The notes under the pieces: model-generated
What the model was told of the DNA's origin: nothing
The model's database searches: none
The model's input: only the letters and a program-made list of their open reading frames with translations
In this document: positions 1 to 6,568 of the stretch, piece after piece
How positions within the stretch are numbered: position 1 is the first letter of the stretch
Layout of the letters: each line of letters begins with the position of its first letter
Position numbers and translations under genes: made by a program
Assembly: GCA_900756715.1 (NCBI GenBank)
Contig: CAAELC010000061.1
Coordinates: 1-9,292 of the forward strand
From: an uncultured Oscillospiraceae bacterium
GTDB taxonomy: Bacteria; Bacillota; Clostridia; Oscillospirales; Oscillospiraceae
Direction: 5' to 3'
DNA: 9,292 bases

Positions 1-18
1 CCGGATGATCCCATCCGG
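1..18 (-). terminator. possible hairpin downstream of pduL
   Basis: An inverted repeat (CCGGATG, 4-base loop ATCC, CATCCGG) lies about 45 bases beyond the pduL stop codon and runs into the window edge. It could be the stem of the terminator of the pduL operon, but a T-run on the minus strand would fall outside the window, so this cannot be decided. A second small inverted repeat (43-48 with 56-61) lies directly after the stop and has no T-run. Confidence 0.3.
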
Positions 19-61
19 CGGGCCTTGCCGATTCTATTTTACGGCTGCGTTTCCGGCAGCC

Positions 62-628
62 TTAGCCGCGGTAAATCTCGCCCTCGGTAGGAGCACCGGC
101 AGCCTGTGCCTCGTCCGTGTCGATGTGCATGGTGGTAGCTCCCCCCTGATTCACGCGAACCACCACATCGTCAAAGATCAGCTTGCGCTCGGGGCCGCCG
201 CAGGCGACCTTGATGATCTCGCCGTTCTTAATGCCCATCTGTGCAGCATCCTCCTCCGTGACATGCAGATGCCGCTTGGCAATGATAGCGCCCTCGGTCA
301 GCTCCACCTCACCGGCAGGCCCAATCAGCTTACATGCACCAGAGCCTTCCACATGGCCGCTCTCGCGGATGGGGGCATTGATTCCCAGCGTACGGGCGTC
401 GGAGCCGGACAGCTCCACCTGATTCGCCTTGCGCACGGGACCAAGGATGGAGACATTGGCCATCTCCTTCTTGGGGCCAACCACGGTAACACGCTCATTG
501 CAGGCAAACTGACCGGGATAGGACAGATCCTTGCGCTTGGTCAGCTGATAGCCGGCGCCAAACAGCTTCTCCACCGTCTCCTGCGTCAGATGAATGTGAC
601 GGGCAGATGTTTCAACCATAAATTTCAT
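62..628 (-). CDS. pduL: phosphate acyltransferase of the PduL family (phosphate propanoyltransferase / phosphotransacetylase)
   Basis: 188 residues. PduL enzymes move an acyl group between CoA and phosphate (propanoyl-CoA or acetyl-CoA to the acyl phosphate), which feeds ATP formation by an acyl kinase. The family signatures are present: SARHIHLT near the N-terminus (H11, H13), the VELSGSDAR segment, KRHLHVT (H120, H122) and MHIDTDEA (H168). The conserved histidines of this family hold the metal ions. The length fits the core enzyme, and no long N-terminal encapsulation peptide precedes the first motif. No shell-protein gene or other microcompartment gene is nearby, so I infer a soluble housekeeping or fermentative phosphotransacetylase rather than a propanediol-utilisation part. 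The start ATG has an AGGAGG ribosome binding site at good spacing. It is the second gene of an operon, 19 bases after the membrane-protein gene. The family call is firm; the preferred acyl substrate is not determined. Confidence 0.93.
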   Translation of the reverse strand: MKFMVETSARHIHLTQETVEKLFGAGYQLTKRKDLSYPGQFACNERVTVVGPKKEMANVSILGPVRKANQVELSGSDARTLGINAPIRESGHVEGSGACKLIGPAGEVELTEGAIIAKRHLHVTEEDAAQMGIKNGEIIKVACGGPERKLIFDDVVVRVNQGGATTMHIDTDEAQAAGAPTEGEIYRG

Positions 629-647
629 GTTTTTGTTCCTCCTGTGG

Positions 648-1199
648 TTATTTATCTTCCTGTTCCGGCGAAGACGCCGAAACCGTCAAATCTTCCTGTG
701 CGGTGGCAAGGCGAATTTCCTCTACCCGATCAATGGTAAAAGAATCTCTCCCTTCCGCCGTGATATAACCGGTAACAGCCAGCAGCTGGCCGCGCTTCCA
801 CGGCTTTTTCAGCCGGTCATCCGCGCGGATCAGCAAGCCGAAGCCGGTGTCCAGCGCACCGCTGCTGTCTTGGCAGAAATAGGGAAAGCGAATGGTAACC
901 TTGCGCCCGTTATAGCGGCTTTTCTGCCCATGGGCATACTCCGAGCGAACCTGTTCCAGCGTCACCGGGTAAATCTCCCCGTCCGGCATGTGGAAATACA
1001 GGGACCCATACCGGCGCATCATCTGCTTTTGCTGGTTGTTATGCCGGGACAGCACCAGCGAGCACATGAGCACCAGCCAGATCAGCCCATACCGTCCCTG
1101 TCCGGTGGCGATAGACGCAATACAAAGGCCAAAGCCCACCACAAGCAGCAGCTTGTTCATCCAGTCCAGCTTTTTCAGGGCGTACGATAATCGTTCCAA
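648..1199 (-). CDS. small membrane protein of unknown function, first gene of the pduL operon
   Basis: 183 residues; I do not recognise a named family. Residues about 14-33 and 37-50 are hydrophobic and look like a membrane hairpin with a glycine-containing turn (ATGQGRYG). They are followed by a basic, Gln-rich stretch (RHNNQQKQMMRR) and a soluble C-terminal part of about 120 residues. In that part, short beta-type segments such as GQLLAVTGYITAEGRDSFTI suggest an OB-like or other small beta-barrel fold, but this is only an impression. The tail is acidic and low in complexity (SASSPEQEDK). The start is a TTG, chosen because an AGGAAGGAAG ribosome binding site stands about 6 bases before it; the next in-frame ATG is 13 codons later and has no comparable site. 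The pduL start follows 19 bases after its stop, so the two are probably cotranscribed. A link in function to acyl-phosphate metabolism is not shown. Confidence 0.75.
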   Translation of the reverse strand: MERLSYALKKLDWMNKLLLVVGFGLCIASIATGQGRYGLIWLVLMCSLVLSRHNNQQKQMMRRYGSLYFHMPDGEIYPVTLEQVRSEYAHGQKSRYNGRKVTIRFPYFCQDSSGALDTGFGLLIRADDRLKKPWKRGQLLAVTGYITAEGRDSFTIDRVEEIRLATAQEDLTVSASSPEQEDK

Positions 1200-1230
1200 G
1201 GCGCACTTCCTTCCTATACGGTTTCATACA

Positions 1231-1245
1231 GTGTTATCATAACAC
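1231..1245. promoter_or_regulatory. perfect 15-bp palindrome, candidate operator
   Basis: GTGTTATCATAACAC has two 7-base arms that match perfectly around a central C. It covers the whole -10 box (TATGAT on the minus strand) of the promoter of the membrane-protein/pduL operon, the usual place for a repressor site. I cannot assign the regulator family; arms of the GTnTTA type are seen with several GntR-like proteins. The LysR regulator encoded next door is another candidate. Confidence 0.5.
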
Positions 1246-1264
1246 GCCCGGTGGCCAGATGCAA
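1236..1264 (-). promoter_or_regulatory. promoter of the membrane-protein/pduL operon
   Basis: On the minus strand a TTGCAT -35 box (1264-1259) and a TATGAT -10 box (1241-1236) are separated by 17 bases. Transcription would start near 1229, about 30 bases before the TTG start codon. The -35 box is weak and the -10 box good. The -10 box lies inside a perfect palindrome. Confidence 0.55.
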
Positions 1265-1278
1265 GAAAAAAGTGATGC

Positions 1279-1306
1279 TTGCAATCTATCGGCAATTTGT
1301 TATAAT
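1279..1306 (+). promoter_or_regulatory. promoter of the LysR-family gene
   Basis: TTGCAA (1279-1284) and a perfect TATAAT (1301-1306) are separated by 16 bases and lie about 58 bases before the LysR start codon. The -35 region also forms an imperfect inverted repeat, TTGC-N9-GCAA (1279-1295), which could be an autoregulatory LysR site. Confidence 0.6.
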
Positions 1307-1363
1307 CAATACATATCATATTCACGCAGAGAATAACCTGCACTGATAACGAGGTGTTTTTTC

Positions 1364-2269
1364 ATGTCCGTAAAATTAGAGCTTTACCGTGTTTTCAAAG
1401 AGGTCGCCGAGGCCGGTAATATTACCGCTGCCGCCCAGTCTCTTTTCATATCTCAATCCGCTGTAAGCCAGTCCGTGAAGCAGCTGGAATCTGAGCTGCA
1501 AACCCGCCTGTTTGCCCGCAACTCCCGCGGCGTGTCTCTGACGCCGGACGGCAAAATGCTGTATGAGTATGTGCGCAGCGCCATGGGGCTGCTGGAAACG
1601 GGCGAGGAAAAGCTGAGCCAGTCCCGCCAGCTGCAGATGGGCACCCTGACTCTGGGCGCCAGCGACACCATTACCAGCCAGTTCCTGCTGCCCTATCTGG
1701 ACAGCTTCCACCGCCAGTATCCCGGCGTTCATATCCAGATCATTTCCGGGCGCAGCCACAAGGTGCTGGGCCTGCTGCAATCCGGCAAGGTGGACATTGC
1801 CTTTGCCAGCACCCCTCAGGAAACCGGCTCTCTGCAAACCTTCCCCTGCTTTGCCACCCACTCCATCTTTGTGGCCGGGGCGGAGTATCCCTGCGACTTT
1901 GCGCATGTATACTCTCTGGAGGAAATTTCCCGGTTCCCCCTGATTCTGCTGGAGCGCAAGGCCTCCAGCCGCCTGTTTCTGGAGCGATATTTCCTTCAGA
2001 ACGGCCTGCATCTGAACCCGGAAATCGAACTGGGTGCGCGGAGCCTGCTGGTGGATCTGGCGGCCATCGGCTTTGGTGTGGCCGGCGTTACGGAGGAATT
2101 TGTCCGGGCCGATCTGGAAAGCGGAAAGCTGCGAAAGCTGAACACCAGCTTCGAGATTCCCGCCCGCAGTGTGGATTTGTGCATCCTTCGGGATGTGCCG
2201 CAGACCTCCGCCGCACAGCGGTTCACCTCCTTCGTGATGGAAAGTCTTCCGCAGGGAAAGGGACTGTAA
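1364..2269 (+). CDS. LysR-family transcriptional regulator
   Basis: 301 residues, the normal length for the family. Residues about 1-60 form the winged helix-turn-helix with the typical pattern of alanines and serines (ITAAAQSLFISQSAVSQSVK), followed by the wing segment RLFARNSRGVSLTPDG. A linker helix follows, then from about residue 90 the two-lobed effector domain (GTLTLGASDT, the LLQSGKVDIAFAS segment, and LLVDLAAIGFGVAGV near residue 230). It would bind DNA as a tetramer and respond to a small metabolite that I cannot name. The start ATG has a GAGGTG ribosome binding site 8 bases upstream. The gene is divergent from the membrane-protein/pduL operon, a classic arrangement for LysR control of the opposite operon, and it lies upstream of an antiporter from which it is separated by a strong terminator. 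The family is certain; the target is inferred only. Confidence 0.95.
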   Translation: MSVKLELYRVFKEVAEAGNITAAAQSLFISQSAVSQSVKQLESELQTRLFARNSRGVSLTPDGKMLYEYVRSAMGLLETGEEKLSQSRQLQMGTLTLGASDTITSQFLLPYLDSFHRQYPGVHIQIISGRSHKVLGLLQSGKVDIAFASTPQETGSLQTFPCFATHSIFVAGAEYPCDFAHVYSLEEISRFPLILLERKASSRLFLERYFLQNGLHLNPEIELGARSLLVDLAAIGFGVAGVTEEFVRADLESGKLRKLNTSFEIPARSVDLCILRDVPQTSAAQRFTSFVMESLPQGKGL

Positions 2270-2294
2270 AGCAAGCGTTATATCGTTTATCCGG

Positions 2295-2326
2295 CAGGAC
2301 GATTCTTTTGAATCGTCCTGTTTTTT
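2295..2326 (+). terminator. Rho-independent terminator of the LysR gene
   Basis: A perfect 11-bp stem (CAGGACGATTC with GAATCGTCCTG) with a TTTT loop is followed directly by six T residues. It lies 25 bases after the LysR stop codon and separates that gene from the antiporter gene. Confidence 0.92.
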
Positions 2327-2340
2327 GTCGATTTCTTTAC

Positions 2341-2369
2341 TTGCTTTTCCAAAATGGCAGGTGTAGAAT
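2341..2369 (+). promoter_or_regulatory. promoter of the antiporter gene
   Basis: TTGCTT (2341-2346) and TAGAAT (2364-2369) are separated by exactly 17 bases, downstream of the LysR terminator and 54 bases before the antiporter start codon. The -10 box matches the consensus in 5 of 6 bases. The antiporter therefore probably has its own transcription unit. Confidence 0.5.
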
Positions 2370-2423
2370 ACATGCCGGATTAGAAATCATAATGGATTCA
2401 GAAAAGGAGCAAGGCATACAGAT

Positions 2424-3734
2424 ATGGAATTTGATGTATTGAACATTGTGCTTTACTGCGCAGTGATTTTGCTGGCTACCAAGGTGTTTGGTCTTCTGGC
2501 CGGAAAATGTGGCCTTCCGCAGGTGGCGGGCATGATTGTGGCCGGAATTCTCATCGGCCCCGCCATTTTCAGCCAGCTGAACCTTGGGTTTCAAGGCTTG
2601 CTCCACCCCACCGACGCCGAGATGGATGTGCTGCACAGCTTTTCCGAGATCGGCGTTGTTTTTATTCTATTTTCCAGCGGGTTGGAGACGGATCTGAAAG
2701 AACTGAAGAAAAGCGGCGCTGCCGCCACGGTGACTGCGGCACTGGGCGTGCTTGTCCCCATCGCCCTGGGTACAGTAGTGGGGCTGTTGTTTATGGGTGG
2801 GCTTTCCCAGGCCATCCAGCAGGATAAGCTGTTCAACGCCCTGTTTATCGGGTGCATTCTTTCCGCCACCAGCGTCGGCATCACGGTGGAGACGCTGCGC
2901 GAGCTGGGCAAGCTGAGCACCCGTGCGGGCACCACCATTCTCAGCGCCGCCATCATTGACGATGTGATGGGCATTGTGGCCCTGAGCCTGCTGACCGGCA
3001 TCAGCGGCGGCGGCAATCTCCTGCTGACACTGCTGAAGGCCGTTGGCTTCTTCGTATTCACGGTGGGGCTGGGCCTTCCGCTGCGGAAGTTCTTCATCAT
3101 GATGATGCACCGCTACCCCAATAAGCGCCGCACCAGCATTTTCTCTCTGGTCATGTGCTTTCTTTACGCCTACTGCGCGGAAAAATTCTTCGGCATTGCC
3201 GCCATCACCGGTGCCTATATGGCGGGCCTGATGCTCAGCGGCATGGAGGAAACCCCGGTGGTCGACCGAAAGGTCGTGGTGTCCGGCTATATGATTTTCA
3301 CGCCCATGTTCTTTGCCTACATCGGCATCAGCGCCGATTTCTCAGGCTTTACAATGGCAGGTCTTGCCTTTGCCCTGGTCTTTGTGGCTGCGGGGATCAT
3401 CGGCAAGATCGTTGGCTGCGGTCTGGCCGTAAAGGCCTTCGGCTACAGCAACCACGATGCCCTGTCTGTCGGCTGCGGCATGATTGCCCGCGGCGAGGTG
3501 GCGCTGGCCGTTTACACCTCCGGCAAGGGGATGATCTGCGCCGGCGGCATCGACCCCATGGTTGCCACCATTCTGCTGATTATTCTCTCCTCCGTCCTCT
3601 GCCCGGTGCTGCTGAAGCTGACCTTCGGCGGGCGCTCCATGCCGCACCATCCGGCCAGCACCATTCTCTCCCGCTCCACCATCAGCGTGGATGCCATCGA
3701 GCGGCCTGACCGGCAGGACGGTGCATCCAACTGA
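2424..3734 (+). CDS. cation:proton antiporter, CPA2 (Kef/NapA-like) family
   Basis: 436 residues, almost all hydrophobic, with about 12 membrane segments. The transport core is clear. An N-terminal segment (VFGLLAGKCGLPQVAGMIVAGILIGP) is typical of this family. The SEIGVVFILFSSGLETDL region resembles the corresponding part of Kef proteins. The ATSVGIT segment is followed by IIDDVMGIV with the two adjacent aspartates D179-D180 that bind the exchanged ion and proton in electrogenic members. ARGEVAL stands at 355-361. It would exchange Na+ or K+ for protons across the cell membrane and help with pH or salt balance. After the last membrane segment only about 40 residues remain, so the RCK/TrkA-N nucleotide-binding domain of full KefB/KefC is absent. 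The ATG is preceded by purine-rich stretches (GGAG 14 bases and AAGG 9 bases upstream). It has its own promoter and stands downstream of a LysR gene. The ion transported cannot be told from sequence. Confidence 0.93.
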   Translation: MEFDVLNIVLYCAVILLATKVFGLLAGKCGLPQVAGMIVAGILIGPAIFSQLNLGFQGLLHPTDAEMDVLHSFSEIGVVFILFSSGLETDLKELKKSGAAATVTAALGVLVPIALGTVVGLLFMGGLSQAIQQDKLFNALFIGCILSATSVGITVETLRELGKLSTRAGTTILSAAIIDDVMGIVALSLLTGISGGGNLLLTLLKAVGFFVFTVGLGLPLRKFFIMMMHRYPNKRRTSIFSLVMCFLYAYCAEKFFGIAAITGAYMAGLMLSGMEETPVVDRKVVVSGYMIFTPMFFAYIGISADFSGFTMAGLAFALVFVAAGIIGKIVGCGLAVKAFGYSNHDALSVGCGMIARGEVALAVYTSGKGMICAGGIDPMVATILLIILSSVLCPVLLKLTFGGRSMPHHPASTILSRSTISVDAIERPDRQDGASN

Positions 3735-3776
3735 GCATCTCTGTCGCCTGAGTGCCGCCGCGCGCGGCATTACCGC

Positions 3777-3818
3777 AAACATCCCCTGCCGGGTAGTTAT
3801 ACCCGGCAGGGGATGTTT
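3777..3818. terminator. hairpin between convergent genes, shared terminator
   Basis: A perfect 19-bp stem (3777-3795 with 3800-3818, core CCCCTGCCGGGTA) with a GTTA loop lies between the ends of the antiporter gene (plus) and the kinase gene (minus). On the plus strand it is followed by GTTTCAGCTTTT; on the minus strand the T-run is poor. It most likely ends antiporter transcription and may also stop kinase transcription. The rest of 3735-3908 holds no gene that I can support. Confidence 0.8.
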
Positions 3819-3908
3819 CAGCTTTTATGGAATTTATTCACAGCCCGGAGGCCAGCCACGCAATTTGCCGCTTTCCACATGGGCGGAAATAGGATGCATC
3901 CGGTCACC

Positions 3909-6566
3909 TCACACTGCGTTGTCTCCGGTTGGCGAACAGTTGTCCCCCCCCCCCGAGATCTTGCCGCTTTTAATGCTCTTTATAGCCCGCTCCAGCGCAG
4001 CAATATCCAAAGGCTTGGATACATGGGCATCCATTCCGGCATTCAGGCAGTTTTGCACATCCTCGGAAAAGGCGTTGGCCGTCATGGCAATGATGGGGAT
4101 GGTCCTGCCCAGCGGATTTTCACTGCGGCGGATTTCCCGGGTGGCATCCAGACCGTTCATCACCGGCATCTGCACATCCATCAGGATGGCGTCAAAGTCG
4201 CCGGGCTTCACGGCAGCAAATGCCTCCACGATTTCCCGGCCATTGGGATAGATAACGCAATCTGCGCCGTTCATGTCCAGCACCGCCTCCAGAATCTCGG
4301 CATTCAGGCCGTTGTCCTCGGCGCAGAGGAACCGCATCCCCCGCAGCACGGACAGCTCCTGCGGAGCGGCCGTCTTATCGCCGCGCACGACGCGGTCAAT
4401 GGCGAGGGCAAGATTGGACAGGAAGAAGGGCCGGGTCAGCACGCCGTCCACGCCGCCGTTATCCGTAATATCGGCCAACTGACTCCGCTCCTCATACTCG
4501 CAGCAGTAAAACAGGAGGGCGTTTCCGGTCTTCTGCCGGAGGCGGCCTATATTCTTCACCTGAACCTGGCCGTTCAGGCGGCTGCCCAGCAGCACAACAT
4601 CCACGCTTTCCTGTTCCAGCAGCCGGTCCGTCTCCTCCTCAGAGCCGGCCATCTGCAGCGCAACATCCGTCTCGCGGAAGGCGGCGCGGATGTTATCCTC
4701 CAGCAGCGGCTCATCCGTGACCAGCAGCACGCGGTGAACAGGCAGCACCGTTTCGGTATCGGAGTCAATCGCAAGGGGCAGAACCACCGTAAAGCGGCTT
4801 CCCTTGCCAGCTTCGCTCTCCACAGAGATGGAGCCGCCGGACAAATCCACAATGTTTTTGGTGATGGCCATGCCCAGTCCCGTGCCCTGCACCCGGTTGG
4901 TGGTGGAGTTCTCCGCCCGGACAAAGGGCTCGAAAATATGCTCGACAAAGGCCGGTGTCATGCCGCAGCCGTTGTCGGTAACGGCAATGCGGAGCGTAGC
5001 GTAGCCGGGAATCGTACAGGGCAGCTCCTCTATTTCCAGATGGACGCTGCCGCCGTTGGGCGTATATTTCACAGCGTTGGACAGCAGGTTGATGAACACC
5101 TGCCGCAGGCGCACCGCATCGCCGATGAGATGCTCGTGGGTAATGTGGTGGGCCGTCACCGTGAAGCGCTGGTTCCGCTCCTCGATCTGTGGGCGCATGA
5201 TGCTCTCTACCTGCCCGATCTGATCCGCCAGACTGACAGGCTCTGCATTCAGCGCCACCTCACCGGCCTCGATTTTGCTCATATCCAGCACATCGTTAAT
5301 CAGGCTCAGCAGATGCTGGCTGGATTGCTGCACCTTCCCAATATAGGTGTCAATCTTCGCCGGGTCATTCTTGTCGTGGGCCATCAGCTTGGTGATGCCC
5401 ACGATGGCATTCATAGGCGTGCGAATATCATGGGACATGTTGGACAGGAAGTCGCTTTTTGCGCGGCTGGCCTCCCGGGCCGTCTGCTCGGCCTTTTCTG
5501 CCGCGGCCAGAGCCTGCGTCAGGCGCTGGCTGTTTCTGCGCTCGGCATTCACAGCCTTCCGCTGCTGCCCATACAGAATCAGGAAAATAAGTATGGCCGA
5601 AACCACAATCATTGCCACCGCGAATATCAGGATCATCCGGATGGTCATGTTCATCATGGACACCGCATTGGCCGCCACATGGCTTGACGGAACCAGAAAC
5701 AGCAGCACCCACGCCGAGTGCTCCATCTGGTACAGCGCGAAATAGTACTCCTGCCCGTTCAGAACCGCGTTGGCGTAGCCATAGCCCGTTTCATCCAGCT
5801 CCGCTTTGGCATCCTCAAAGGAATGCCCATGGAGATACTCCATCTGCTCCAGCACATTGTAGGCATTGTATCCCCCAATCAGGCTGCTACTACTGCTGCT
5901 GTGGAAAAGCCGTGTTCCCTCCTGGCTCAGCACATAGACGCTGTTGCTGTTGTCATAGGCTTCACAGCTGAAATAGGTGTTCAGCTGTGTCATATTCTGG
6001 GAAATGCCGTAATAAACCAGCTCCACGCGCCGCTCCCCATCCTGTATCTCAACCGGGTCCGGCAGGCGCTTCAAAAAATACATCCGCGTTTCGTTGGAGG
6101 TCAGCGATTTGGACACGAAGCTGACCCGCTCAGGTGCATCCTGCAGCAGGTCCTTTTCCTCCAGCGTACCCTGCCAGCCGTCCTCCGTCAGGTAGCGGCC
6201 CAGATAGTCCACCGCGACCAGAGAGCCGCCGAATGAATCCATGTTGTTCAGCCGCGCCTGCTTTCCCATAAAGGTCAGCAGGGTCTGGGTATCCTCGGGT
6301 CTTCCCAGCTCCACATAGTTGCAGAAGGCATCCACATCGCTCCACTGCTTGGATATAACATCCTCCAGGCCGCTGAAAAGCTGGGAGGTAACCTCCTGCA
6401 TCTGGCTCAGGCGCTCCCGGTAAAGAACCCCGTCGATATAGCTGTTGTAGAAGTGCAGGAATGCGGCAACCCCGGCAGTCACCACGATCAAAAATGCAGC
6501 AATCGTAATAAGCAGCGTCTGTCGTGCCTTCGGGTTATTCACTTTCTGCGCCTGCGCATCATTCAT
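3909..6566 (-). CDS. hybrid sensor histidine kinase with two receiver domains
   Basis: 885 residues with the start chosen here. In order: a membrane segment at about 16-38; an extracytoplasmic sensor of about 270 residues that looks like a double Cache domain; a second membrane segment at about 310-334; a coiled-coil linker; HisKA with the H box SHDIRTPMNAIVGI (phosphorylated H379); HATPase with the N box (NLLSNAVKYTP), G1 (TDNGCGM) and G2 (GTGLGMAITKN). A first receiver domain lacks the acceptor aspartate (VVLLGSRLNG, G661). A second receiver is intact (AILMDVQMPVMNG, D797; later MTAN and KPLD). It would sense a signal outside the cell and pass phosphate to its C-terminal receiver; no HPt domain or output regulator is encoded beside it. 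The ATG at 6566 is preferred over the TTG at 6581 because GGGAGAAG stands just before it; this leaves 2 bases after the upstream gene, suggesting translational coupling. The last codons contain an 11-G run. Confidence 0.93.
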   Translation of the reverse strand: MNDAQAQKVNNPKARQTLLITIAAFLIVVTAGVAAFLHFYNSYIDGVLYRERLSQMQEVTSQLFSGLEDVISKQWSDVDAFCNYVELGRPEDTQTLLTFMGKQARLNNMDSFGGSLVAVDYLGRYLTEDGWQGTLEEKDLLQDAPERVSFVSKSLTSNETRMYFLKRLPDPVEIQDGERRVELVYYGISQNMTQLNTYFSCEAYDNSNSVYVLSQEGTRLFHSSSSSSLIGGYNAYNVLEQMEYLHGHSFEDAKAELDETGYGYANAVLNGQEYYFALYQMEHSAWVLLFLVPSSHVAANAVSMMNMTIRMILIFAVAMIVVSAILIFLILYGQQRKAVNAERRNSQRLTQALAAAEKAEQTAREASRAKSDFLSNMSHDIRTPMNAIVGITKLMAHDKNDPAKIDTYIGKVQQSSQHLLSLINDVLDMSKIEAGEVALNAEPVSLADQIGQVESIMRPQIEERNQRFTVTAHHITHEHLIGDAVRLRQVFINLLSNAVKYTPNGGSVHLEIEELPCTIPGYATLRIAVTDNGCGMTPAFVEHIFEPFVRAENSTTNRVQGTGLGMAITKNIVDLSGGSISVESEAGKGSRFTVVLPLAIDSDTETVLPVHRVLLVTDEPLLEDNIRAAFRETDVALQMAGSEEETDRLLEQESVDVVLLGSRLNGQVQVKNIGRLRQKTGNALLFYCCEYEERSQLADITDNGGVDGVLTRPFFLSNLALAIDRVVRGDKTAAPQELSVLRGMRFLCAEDNGLNAEILEAVLDMNGADCVIYPNGREIVEAFAAVKPGDFDAILMDVQMPVMNGLDATREIRRSENPLGRTIPIIAMTANAFSEDVQNCLNAGMDAHVSKPLDIAALERAIKSIKSGKISGGGDNCSPTGDNAV
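3944..3954 (-). repeat. homopolymer run of 11 G (minus strand) in the 3' end of the kinase gene
   Basis: Eleven consecutive C on the plus strand encode Ser-Gly-Gly-Gly-Asp in the kinase. The run lies after the last receiver domain. One G more would give a different 13-residue tail ending at 3904; one G fewer would extend the protein by about 30 residues, to a stop at 3818-3820 that touches the terminator hairpin. Such runs slip easily in replication and are also frequent sites of sequencing error. Confidence 0.9.
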
Positions 6567-6568
6567 TC

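Noticed and set aside
62..628. pduL as part of a bacterial microcompartment locus
   Set aside because: No shell protein, diol dehydratase, aldehyde dehydrogenase or encapsulation peptide is seen in the window.
2591..3110. Open frames on the minus strand across the antiporter gene
   Set aside because: The antiporter frame has membrane segments and the DD and RGE motifs. The opposite frames have no recognisable features and no ribosome binding site.
2424..3734. Full KefB/KefC glutathione-gated potassium efflux system
   Set aside because: The C-terminal nucleotide-binding domain is absent and no KefF/KefG-like ancillary gene is present.
3813..5687. A 624-codon open frame on the plus strand, antisense to the kinase gene
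   Set aside because: Its product is rich in His, Gln, Arg and Leu with no domain pattern, as expected from the reverse reading of a GC-rich gene. The minus strand encodes a textbook kinase over the same bases.
5882..5902. Trinucleotide-like repeat encoding six serines in the sensor domain of the kinase
   Set aside because: It is short, stays in frame and mixes AGC and AGT codons, so it looks like a normal Ser-rich loop rather than an unstable repeat.
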